Source of the DNA: an uncultured Alistipes sp. | Lineage (GTDB): Bacteria; Bacteroidota; Bacteroidia; Bacteroidales; Rikenellaceae | Assembly: GCA_944321965.1 (NCBI GenBank) | Contig: CALUNH010000015.1 | Coordinates: 1 to 59,688, forward strand | DNA: 59,688 nucleotides | Direction: 5' to 3' | Shown here: in pieces, positions 18,640 through 26,687 of the stretch | Layout: the number at the start of each line of letters is the position of its first letter | Position numbering within the stretch: position 1 is the first letter of the stretch | Notes under the pieces: generated by a model | What the model saw: only the letters and a program-made list of their open reading frames with translations | What the model was told of the DNA's origin: nothing | The model's database searches: none | Program-made: the position numbers and the translations under genes

Positions 18640-20415
18640 TTACTCCAGTGTCACGGGCAGCCAGCTTTGCGGGTTCTCCGGGTCCTCGCCCTGCAACTCC
18701 TCCCAATACCGCGGGTGTTTCTCCGCCGAACGGGCCTTGTACCAGAACGCCGGATGGATCCGCAACACTTCGCCGCGCGCAGGCTTCCGGTCCATCCAGG
18801 ACCAGGGAATGCGGACCCGGGCCGCAAATCCCAGATCCTCGTCGGTATCGGCATTGATCGATCCCGAAACCTCGATCTCGTCCGTCTTTCCGAAATGGAG
18901 ACCTTGCCACGAATTCCGCTCCAGGCGGTAAAACGCATAATCCCCGGACGGATTCACCGCCAACCTGTAGACATCATCACCTCTGGACAACAAAATTACG
19001 GAAGCATCCGAATTTTCCACACTGTACGCGGTCAATTTATCCGTAAACACCCACGTATCGAACACAAATGCCTCCTCCGTATAACCGAAATCATAAAAAA
19101 CCTGCATCGGTACCGTGCGCCCCAGATACCAGCAGCCGTTGTTCTCGACATCGAACGCATCCGGCCCCACCAGCGGATCGACACCCCGAGCGAGGCTCCG
19201 GGCCCGGTTGACGCGGCCGGTCATAAGATGGACCCTGCCCCGGACGGCGGAATTTTCGGTATATTTTTCCGTTCCGGTGATCAGGACCCGGTCGTTGCCC
19301 AGACAGTCCACGGAACCCCAATATCCGTCAAAACCCGTCGTGGCAAACCCGAAATTGTCGGCCCGGGCATCCCCGATGAAGAGCCAGCTCGACTGCCGAC
19401 CCCGGTACAAACCGTTGGAAAGCAGCAGGGTCTCTCCGGAAGGGAGACGGCTCAGATAGGGTCCATAACCGATCAGGTCCTTGTTGGCCTGCTTCTTCTG
19501 CGGATAGGCAGGACCGCCCTGCCGCAACAGACGGGCCGTATCCAGATGCCAGTTCTCCTCGGCCGACGTCCGGACGATCATCGGCGTCTGATCCACGACA
19601 TACTTTCCGCTCCAGACCTCGATGCTCATGGCGATGCTTCCATCCTGCAGCAACACGGCCGTCGGCATTCCATCGTAACCGAAACGGTCATCCTTCGTAT
19701 ATGAGATGATCTCGTTATCCCCGATGCCGCACTCGGATTTCCCCTGCCAGGTCTCCCCGCCATCGAACGACCGGATGACGACGGTTCGCGGGCAGGAGAG
19801 CCCGTCGACTACATTTTGGCTGGAGGTGATGTACATCTGGATTTCGCCGCTCGGAAGCTGCAGCATCGCCGGTTCCCAGCAGCGGCCCCGGTAGATCGAC
19901 CGGGCCTTCGACCAGCTCCGACCTCCGTCGGAGCTGGTCAGGATCCCCACACCGCAGTTCTCATTCATATGGGCCAGATCGTTGTATCCCTTCTTGTACC
20001 GCCACTGATAGGCCAGCAGGATGCGTCCGTCGTCCAACTCGATGAAGTCCGGATTGGCATAGACCATCAGGTCCTCCCCCACGGTGGAGGTCGTCGGATA
20101 TTTTTCCAGCAGCAGTTGTGCGTCACTCCAGCTCCGCCCGCCGTCTTCGCTCCGCGAGACATAAATGTCCCAACCGAAGTGGTCGTTCATGAAGCTGAGC
20201 AGCAGCGACCCGTCGCGCAGTTGCTTGACACGGGGATAATAGAGGTTGGGCTCCGTAGTGTCGCGGCCCTGCACGCGCATCTCGGCAAGCTGACGATGCG
20301 TACTGTACTCAAGGCTGATTCTGGCGGCCACCTCCCCGTTCCCCTCCCGGGTGCATCCGGACAAAAACGACAGGCAAACAACCAGCCCGGCCATCCATGC
20401 TTTTCTTCCCTGCAT
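18640..20415 (-). CDS. Sialidase-like BNR beta-propeller lipoprotein (paralogue 2)
   Basis: A 591-aa lipoprotein (Cys21 in LSFLSGC). Asp-box repeats SRSEDGGRSWS, TSSDGGRSWSKA and RSFDGGETWQ show a sialidase-fold six-bladed propeller. The motif GRCWEPAMLQLPSGEIQMY also occurs, with changes, in the protein at 30289-32154. The last ~150 residues (FAARVRIPWSWMDRKPARGE) resemble a CBM9/DOMON-type sandwich. The classic sialidase FRIP motif is not evident, and the WEP...LP.GE pattern is closer to GH93-type exo-arabinanases, so a non-sialic substrate is more likely. It lies between the DUF5107-TPR gene and GH3. Annotation pipelines would probably call it exo-alpha-sialidase; I would not. Confidence 0.75.
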   Translation of the reverse strand: MQGRKAWMAGLVVCLSFLSGCTREGNGEVAARISLEYSTHRQLAEMRVQGRDTTEPNLYYPRVKQLRDGSLLLSFMNDHFGWDIYVSRSEDGGRSWSDAQLLLEKYPTTSTVGEDLMVYANPDFIELDDGRILLAYQWRYKKGYNDLAHMNENCGVGILTSSDGGRSWSKARSIYRGRCWEPAMLQLPSGEIQMYITSSQNVVDGLSCPRTVVIRSFDGGETWQGKSECGIGDNEIISYTKDDRFGYDGMPTAVLLQDGSIAMSIEVWSGKYVVDQTPMIVRTSAEENWHLDTARLLRQGGPAYPQKKQANKDLIGYGPYLSRLPSGETLLLSNGLYRGRQSSWLFIGDARADNFGFATTGFDGYWGSVDCLGNDRVLITGTEKYTENSAVRGRVHLMTGRVNRARSLARGVDPLVGPDAFDVENNGCWYLGRTVPMQVFYDFGYTEEAFVFDTWVFTDKLTAYSVENSDASVILLSRGDDVYRLAVNPSGDYAFYRLERNSWQGLHFGKTDEIEVSGSINADTDEDLGFAARVRIPWSWMDRKPARGEVLRIHPAFWYKARSAEKHPRYWEELQGEDPENPQSWLPVTLE

Positions 20416-20444
20416 AAGGCGCTCTGTTTTTCGGGTTCGGTGGG

Positions 20445-23400
20445 CTATTTTTCAAGCTGCTTCATGAACTCGTGGGCCCAGAGATGGTCCGGCTTCAGGC
20501 GCAGCACCTCGGCAAAGAGACGTTTCGCCTTCCCCTTATGTCCGAGTCCCAGATGACCGAGTGCCTGGGTATAACAGGCCGCCGAGTTGATAATATCGAC
20601 CGTCACACCCGTAGTTCCTTCGGCTCCGTAGAAATTGACGTGCTGCGTGACAACGGCAGCCTCGCCATCGGCAACCAGCGCCGAGAAGACGGCCTCCGCC
20701 TCCGCTTTCCGACCCAGACGCTCCAACGCAAGGCCCGTCCAGTAGCGGAAATCCTTGCTTCCCTTCAGTTCATAATCCTGTTCGGCGGCCCGTTTCCAAT
20801 ACTTCTCCGCCTCGACGTCCTGGCCAAGGGCGGCGTAAGCCTCCCCGAGACAATAGTTGATCTGCGCATCGTGCGTGGCCCGCTCGTCCACAAGGAACAC
20901 CTGGTGATTCTCCGGATAGGTAAACGCCTTCTTGTAAAGCGCAACGGCCTGTTCGAGCTTTCCTTCCGCGATCTTCTCCTCGCCGGCCAGGATCAACGCA
21001 TCCACAAAGTTGTCATGGAAGTTGGCTACCCCTTCCCGCGTCGGGAAATAGCAGCGGTCCAGAAGCTCCAGCACATAGTCGTAATCCCCGACATAGGTGC
21101 CCGTTATGACCTCCTGGGCCAAAGGATAATAGCGTTTCTCGGCCGTTGCATGGTGGCTCTTGAGCAGGTCATAACGCTCCTGAACGGGAGCCCCCAGGGC
21201 CTCCAGCACCTGATCGCACTCCTCCAGATAAAGCGCCGCATCGGGATTCAGTTCAATGGCTCTCCGGTAACAGTCGGCCGACCTGGCGTAATCCTTCGTA
21301 TGCAGCCAATGGGCCCAACCGAGGTTCCGCCACGCCAGATCGTTGTCCGGCTGCATCTCCACACACCTCTCCCACTCCCGGATGGCATTGTCCGGCTGAA
21401 TGTTGTAATACAGATTGCCGAGGTAATAGTACGGCAGCGAAGAGTCCGGACAAACCGCCTTGGCCTTCTCCAGCACGGGGATCGTCTCAAGCCGGAACGG
21501 CGCGCAATAGCCAACCGGCAGCGCCAGGGCCTCGCCAAAGTAGCGATCCTCACCGGTCAGATAGCCCAGATACATCTTCACGGTCGGATACGGCACGCGG
21601 GCGTCGATCTCCTTCAACAGACGGACGGCCGTATCCGTGAATCCATTGTGCCAATACTGGATAGCCAGTTCGAGGTAGGATTCGGGCTGTTCGCGCATGA
21701 AGCGCCGGAAGTCGTCGCGCGAAGCGGTTTCATGCAGCGCATAGGCATTGATCGGATCGTCGGCAAGCACGCGGTCGAAACATTGCCGTGCCTCCGCGTC
21801 CCGGCCCAGACTCTTCAGGACCGAGCCTTTCAGATTCAGCGCCGTATAGTTGCGGCCATTGTAGGCGATCGCCTCATCGAGCCGCTCCAGGGCCATCTCC
21901 CAGCGCTTCTCCTCCGAATACATCCGGGCCAGCTGCGTATTGGCCGCCGAATTATACGTATAATTCCACGTCGCCCGGTACAACGTATCGTAGGCAGCCT
22001 CGCGCTTACCCTGTATCTGAAGGATCAGTCCCAGATTATACAGCGCCTCGACATCCTTCGGGCGGGTATAATCCTTCGTCAGGCGCCGAATCGCCGTCCG
22101 GAGATACTTTGCGGCCTTGTCATACTCTCCCCTCATCCGGTAGTAGGAGCCGAGCACGGTATTGGTCCGGCTGTCCGAGGGATCCCGGCGGAGCACCTCC
22201 TCAAAATAATCGACCGGATTGACGAACGGATTGTGGAACTGCAGGTTCCGAAGCCCCACGAGGAAACACTCCTCCGTGTTTTCGATCTGATGAGGCAGCA
22301 GCGGCGGTTCGACGATCTCGGGCAGCGGCGAGTTTGCATCCTTGCGAACCGGCGTATAGGAGAGCATCCGGTTTCCGTCCCCGTCCTTCAGGACCAGCGT
22401 CAGCTCGTGGTCCGCCAGTCCGCTCACCACGGCAACCGTATCGACCATCGGCTCGGACGGCGACATCGCACCGCTGCGGGAGTAGAGGACTTCATCCCCA
22501 TGCAGCAGTTCAAGGGTCAGGTTCGCATATTTTTCCGTGGCATTGGCGCCCACCAGAACCCGGTCCGCCGACAGGCGGTCCATGTTCAATGCGGCGTGGC
22601 GGCTGCCGGCCTTCACGCCGCCCATGTCCCGAATGCCATACCAGTAATGGGTGAACTCCTTGCTCTCATACGGGAAACTCCAGTTGTAATCGGGCTGGTT
22701 GTCGGAGTAGGCGCCCACCATCAACTCGCAATAATGGCCCGACGTATCGGTGAGAATCCGCGTGTCCCACTCGGAATTGGGGCCCCACAGCCAGAACTTG
22801 CCGCCTTTGACGATGTTGTGATTGCCGACCAGCATCGTGCCCGCATGACGGCCATGGTCGTATCCGGCCACAAAATCCTCCTTCTGGTCATGGATGAACA
22901 TCGAGTTGCTCATGTAATGGTTCTTCCACCAGCTTGCGTCCACGCCGTTCTTGTAGAAGTCCATGTCATTGAAGGGCTCATGCGTAACGGGCCAGTGTGC
23001 GAACCAGTTCTTACAGTGGAACGTCACGAACTCCGTGCTCTGCGGGAAGCAAATCTGGTAGTTCTCGTCGACCAGCGTCGATACATTCGACCAGTAAAGC
23101 ATCGAATTGTTATTCTGCGTGGAATTGATCAACCGTCCGCTGATCTCCATATAGGATTTCCCCGGGCGGAGCGTGATCCCGATCGCCCACTGCATCCGAT
23201 GGCGGTATTCGGTCTCTCCGAGCCAGATCGTCTTCGAGCCGTCGCGGTTGTCGACAATCCGCCAGTCACACGGGATATGGCTGGTTTGGCGGTGATGGTG
23301 GAAGGCATTCCACTCCACGCCACCGCTGATCCACGCCCCGGTCATTCCCACATTGGCGGGCTTGACAACGCTGTTCCGGTAGAAGATATCGTAACCGTTG

Positions 23401-23717
23401 GTCTTGTCGACGGCATACAGCAGCCGCCCTCCGATCTCCGGAAGCACGCACAACTCCACGTATTCATTCTCCATGTAGAGACAGTCGTAGGTCACATCCT
23501 TCCGATTGCGGGTCATATTGTCATTGAGCGGATAGGGATAGACACTTCTTTTGGCGCGCTGATAGGACCAGTCCCGCTCAAAAATCGGGGCCTGTTCCGC
23601 CGGATCCAGCAGATAGGTCGGAAGCGTGATCGTGCCCTCATAGGCCCGGACCTCCTGAGCCGTTCCCATACGAACCATGGCAACGGTTACAGCCAGTGTC
23701 AGAAAGAATCGTTTCAT
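20445..23717 (-). CDS. DUF5107-type secreted protein with TPR repeats
   Basis: A 1090-aa protein from ATG 23717, chosen because it opens a signal peptide (MKRFFLTLAVTVAMVRMGTAQ); the longer frame adds 44 unlikely residues. The N-terminal ~400 residues match the DUF5107 pattern: VELCVLPEIGGRLLYAVDKTNG is a mutarotase-like beta-sandwich strand pair, followed by GAWISGGVEWNAFHHHRQTS. After a beta-rich linker, about 550 residues are TPR helices (RTNTVLGSYYRMRGEYDKAAKYL; SLPYYYLGNLYYNIQPDNAIREWERCVEMQPDNDLAWRNLGWAHW). The fold of the first half suggests sugar recognition or an unrecognised carbohydrate-active enzyme. Function unknown; its place among hydrolases in a PUL supports a glycan role. Confidence 0.75.
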   Translation of the reverse strand: MKRFFLTLAVTVAMVRMGTAQEVRAYEGTITLPTYLLDPAEQAPIFERDWSYQRAKRSVYPYPLNDNMTRNRKDVTYDCLYMENEYVELCVLPEIGGRLLYAVDKTNGYDIFYRNSVVKPANVGMTGAWISGGVEWNAFHHHRQTSHIPCDWRIVDNRDGSKTIWLGETEYRHRMQWAIGITLRPGKSYMEISGRLINSTQNNNSMLYWSNVSTLVDENYQICFPQSTEFVTFHCKNWFAHWPVTHEPFNDMDFYKNGVDASWWKNHYMSNSMFIHDQKEDFVAGYDHGRHAGTMLVGNHNIVKGGKFWLWGPNSEWDTRILTDTSGHYCELMVGAYSDNQPDYNWSFPYESKEFTHYWYGIRDMGGVKAGSRHAALNMDRLSADRVLVGANATEKYANLTLELLHGDEVLYSRSGAMSPSEPMVDTVAVVSGLADHELTLVLKDGDGNRMLSYTPVRKDANSPLPEIVEPPLLPHQIENTEECFLVGLRNLQFHNPFVNPVDYFEEVLRRDPSDSRTNTVLGSYYRMRGEYDKAAKYLRTAIRRLTKDYTRPKDVEALYNLGLILQIQGKREAAYDTLYRATWNYTYNSAANTQLARMYSEEKRWEMALERLDEAIAYNGRNYTALNLKGSVLKSLGRDAEARQCFDRVLADDPINAYALHETASRDDFRRFMREQPESYLELAIQYWHNGFTDTAVRLLKEIDARVPYPTVKMYLGYLTGEDRYFGEALALPVGYCAPFRLETIPVLEKAKAVCPDSSLPYYYLGNLYYNIQPDNAIREWERCVEMQPDNDLAWRNLGWAHWLHTKDYARSADCYRRAIELNPDAALYLEECDQVLEALGAPVQERYDLLKSHHATAEKRYYPLAQEVITGTYVGDYDYVLELLDRCYFPTREGVANFHDNFVDALILAGEEKIAEGKLEQAVALYKKAFTYPENHQVFLVDERATHDAQINYCLGEAYAALGQDVEAEKYWKRAAEQDYELKGSKDFRYWTGLALERLGRKAEAEAVFSALVADGEAAVVTQHVNFYGAEGTTGVTVDIINSAACYTQALGHLGLGHKGKAKRLFAEVLRLKPDHLWAHEFMKQLEK

Positions 23718-23758
23718 TTTTTTGGAGTCTGTTATCGTTATCGGTTTCCTTTCCCTGA

Positions 23759-25270
23759 TTAAATTTCCCACTCCCAGACCTGATCCTGAACCTGCAGGTC
23801 TTCGGTCATTCCCGATTCGGGGCCATCCGGCCCCGGAGCGACACTCCAAACGAAAGCATTCACCTCGGAGCCTTCACAATAGAAGTAGAAGGGAGCCTGA
23901 TAAATCTTGCCGTCGTTGTAGGGGAGTTCTCTCTTGACGACCGTATTGCTTTGGGTGTCGGCCTGCAGGCTGCCATCCGCACAGATCAACCGGACTTTCA
24001 GCAGACCGCGATGGATCGGATGTTCAAGTGCAAACGAATAGGAGACAACACATCCATACAGGCGTGTTGCAAAGGAGGCCTCACAGCGGGTTCCGTCCCA
24101 CGCCTCGATCTCCGAAACCTTTCGTCTCCATTCGCCGCCGTCGAGCCACTCCACGGTCCAGAAGACCGGCTGTTGACGGCCATAGAACGGGGCTTCGAAG
24201 GTGACCACGCTTCCGGCATCGAGCGTTCCGACCGGGAATACGAACTCGAAATAATCCCCGGTCCAGATTCCCTTCACGCCGATCGAGCCGATGTCGCCCG
24301 TATTGATCAGTTCGCGTTTCTGATAGAGCGTTGCGCTCGGTTCCGAGACCTGATTCCACGTCGCATAGACCTGTTTCTGGGCAAAGCAGCGCCAGATTCC
24401 CTGATTGTTCCACTCCGGCTGGTCGTCGCTGTAATTATAATAGCCGGTCCGGGCGGACGGGTTCCGGCCCAGGGGGAAGACCACCGGGAATTCGCAGGGC
24501 AGGAACGGATCGGCCGACGGAACATAGGCCGACAGCGTTTCACCCACCCCCACGGAGAGCCCGGCATCGGCCGTCCCGGAGAGGATCGTGGAGGAGAGCG
24601 ACTCGCCCTCCTTCGTGCGGAAGCCGACCGGGATGCCGCCCGACGGAACGGTGAGGGGTTCGACGGTGACCGGCACGATCCGCGCCTGGTCGAGCGTCAG
24701 GCCCTCGCCGAAATCCATCGTTACGCCCAGGAGGGACAGTTCGTCCAGCGTGACGCTCTTTTCAGCCACCAGGTCGGCCGGAATTTCCAGAGCGAGGATC
24801 GCCCCCAGGGGACGTTTCGAAACGGGAATCATCACCGTTTCGGTCACCTGCTCCATGAACGCCTCCCCATGGACGGCCTGAACCGGGTCCTGGCCGTAGG
24901 TTTGGTTCTGCGGAACGCGGATCTCCTCGAATCCCGTTTCGGAATAGGGGCTGAACACCGTATAATGCAACCCGGTGTCGCCGTAACTGGCACAAATGCG
25001 GTCGGCATCGCTCTTCGGCACCAGCGACACCCCGTCGGCCGAAACCTTGGCGACATACTTCGCCACACGGCCTTCGGTCAGCGAGACCTGCCCGCCGTCA
25101 CGTCGGCACGTTGCCGTTACGCCCATCTCCATGCCCTCCGTAACGGCCCCTGCCGCATCGGACAGCACGAAACCGATCTCCTGCGGGAGATAGACCTCCC
25201 GGACCTCCCCCTCCTTGGAACATGATGCCAATGCCAGCACCATGAACAGACTTGCAAATATCCTTTTCAT
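23759..25270 (-). CDS. Fimbrillin-like surface lipoprotein, PUL-associated (paralogue 2)
   Basis: A 503-aa lipoprotein (Cys17, LALASC). The N-terminal half has the fimbrillin/Mfa-like layout (GMEMGVTATCRRDGG, VLFSPYSE-type strand YTVFSPYSETGF). The C-terminal half contains GIWTGDYFEFVFPVGTLDAGSVV followed by PFYGRQQPVFWTVEWLDGGEWRR, which is clearly paralogous to the protein at 37194-38774. The start codon follows the DUF4886 stop by one base, so translation is coupled. In Sus operons such extra lipoproteins usually act as surface glycan-binding proteins; here that is inference. No catalytic motif is visible. Confidence 0.65.
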   Translation of the reverse strand: MKRIFASLFMVLALASCSKEGEVREVYLPQEIGFVLSDAAGAVTEGMEMGVTATCRRDGGQVSLTEGRVAKYVAKVSADGVSLVPKSDADRICASYGDTGLHYTVFSPYSETGFEEIRVPQNQTYGQDPVQAVHGEAFMEQVTETVMIPVSKRPLGAILALEIPADLVAEKSVTLDELSLLGVTMDFGEGLTLDQARIVPVTVEPLTVPSGGIPVGFRTKEGESLSSTILSGTADAGLSVGVGETLSAYVPSADPFLPCEFPVVFPLGRNPSARTGYYNYSDDQPEWNNQGIWRCFAQKQVYATWNQVSEPSATLYQKRELINTGDIGSIGVKGIWTGDYFEFVFPVGTLDAGSVVTFEAPFYGRQQPVFWTVEWLDGGEWRRKVSEIEAWDGTRCEASFATRLYGCVVSYSFALEHPIHRGLLKVRLICADGSLQADTQSNTVVKRELPYNDGKIYQAPFYFYCEGSEVNAFVWSVAPGPDGPESGMTEDLQVQDQVWEWEI

Positions 25271-25271
25271 A

Positions 25272-26687
25272 TCAGTACGAACTCATATCGGTAAGTGTCA
25301 GCGGATGATCCGCAGCCGCACGGGCCGCATGGCGGCAAATCTCCACGTTTTCATCCGTCACCGGAATGGAATGCGCCGTGGAGTGCTCCAGCTTCACATC
25401 GTATCGGTACGTATTGCCGGAGAGATCGAGTCCAAGGCACGGCTCGAAGAGCGTATAGAAGACGGTACAGGCCGCCGCATAGCGGCTGACTCCATAGTCG
25501 AGATGGAAACCGTCCCGGGAGAGATCCTGAACCGGATCATCGTTCAGGCTCGACGTCCGCAGATTCTGGATGCAGGTTCCCGTGGCGATCACATCGTCGA
25601 TGCAGGTATCATCCAGCACCTGCTGCGCAAAGTCCGTGATGGTCCCGTACATCTTCATCTGATCCAAGTCGAAATAGGTAGCCACCAGATCGGACTGCGC
25701 TGCAAAGGTCTGCGTCAACATGAACAATACGGTGGGGCGCTTCTTCGGATGCGCGGCAAAAACCCGGTCGATCAGCGAATTGATATGCCCCTTCTCCTCC
25801 TCGGTCCAGGACCAGCAGCAGCTGTTGCCCGTGTACTCCATGAAGGTCACGACATCCCAATCCTCGGCTTCGACGGCCTGTTTCAGGTTTGTATCATACT
25901 CCTCGTCACCATCCCAGTCCTTTTCGCCCGGGCGCCAGGTCCGATACGAGCAGAAACGATCGGCCTCGTAGTTGTCATCGTATTGCGGCAGCGTACAGCC
26001 TCCGTGATAGACCCGCCCCATGAGGACGCGCTGCGTTCCGTCGGCCGTGAGGATTCCCGGCAGGTGCGCCGTGGCATCCACATTGAAACTGTTGCCGACG
26101 AAGAGCACCTTGAGCAGCCCCCGGTCCCGGGGCAGCGGCGGGTTGAACCGTTCGCGGATCTCGCTCGCCACCGGAACGACGCTGCTCCCCGCATAGTAAT
26201 ACACATATTTGCCGCAATCCATGACGCACCGACCGGTCGACACGATGTCGGTCTCACGACCGGCCACAATCAGGAATCCGTCGGCGGAGACGGCAAGCGC
26301 CGGAGCCTCATACCAGGTGTCGCGTACGTTCAGTTCGATATCGAGCTCCGTGGCCGCACCGGTTTCCGCAGCGTAATGCATCAGCCGCCCCTCTTCGGAC
26401 AAGGCCAGACAAGGGGTTCCGGCAGGCAGGGTGATCGAGGCGTTGCTTTGCAGAACAACCTCCAGCCCCGCGCCCGTACAGGTGAGCGCGCGGCAATAAT
26501 CCATCTCCTCCGAGGCCTTTTCGAAGAAAGCCAGGTATTTCGCCGACTCTTCGGCAGAGACGTTTTCCGTTGCCGCCCAATCGGTTATTTCGACCAGGGT
26601 ATCCTCTTCGCTGCAGCCCGGCGACAGGAGTATCACCAGTTGCGCCAGCAGGCACAGCATCATCCAGTTACAGCATCTATTCTTCAT
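25272..26687 (-). CDS. DUF4886 SGNH-hydrolase lipoprotein
   Basis: A 471-aa lipoprotein (Cys25) started at ATG 26687; its first 11 bases overlap the end of the upstream GLUG gene. The C-terminal ~270 residues are a DUF4886 domain of the SGNH/GDSL fold: VLFVGNSFNVDATAHLPGIL supplies the block I serine (Ser200), a conserved GRVYHGGCTLPQY segment follows, and RDGFHLDYGVSRYAAA carries the block V Asp-x-x-His. The N-terminal ~180 residues are a separate beta-rich region. SGNH enzymes in PULs are commonly carbohydrate esterases that remove acetyl or similar groups, so the target glycan may be esterified. Esterase activity is family inference. Confidence 0.8.
   Translation of the reverse strand: MKNRCCNWMMLCLLAQLVILLSPGCSEEDTLVEITDWAATENVSAEESAKYLAFFEKASEEMDYCRALTCTGAGLEVVLQSNASITLPAGTPCLALSEEGRLMHYAAETGAATELDIELNVRDTWYEAPALAVSADGFLIVAGRETDIVSTGRCVMDCGKYVYYYAGSSVVPVASEIRERFNPPLPRDRGLLKVLFVGNSFNVDATAHLPGILTADGTQRVLMGRVYHGGCTLPQYDDNYEADRFCSYRTWRPGEKDWDGDEEYDTNLKQAVEAEDWDVVTFMEYTGNSCCWSWTEEEKGHINSLIDRVFAAHPKKRPTVLFMLTQTFAAQSDLVATYFDLDQMKMYGTITDFAQQVLDDTCIDDVIATGTCIQNLRTSSLNDDPVQDLSRDGFHLDYGVSRYAAACTVFYTLFEPCLGLDLSGNTYRYDVKLEHSTAHSIPVTDENVEICRHAARAAADHPLTLTDMSSY

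Noticed and set aside
18640-20415. Annotation as a true sialidase (nanH)
   Set aside because: Asp-boxes show only the fold; the FRIP motif is not evident and no sialic-acid catabolic gene is nearby.
20472-23762. 1096-aa open frame antisense to the DUF5107-TPR gene
   Set aside because: A shadow of GC-rich codon use; composition is Arg/Ile/His-skewed with no signal peptide or domain, while the opposite strand has clear motifs. The same applies to long frames at 38849-41806 (+), 53817-57020 (+), 13947-16514 (-) and 4330-6351 (-).
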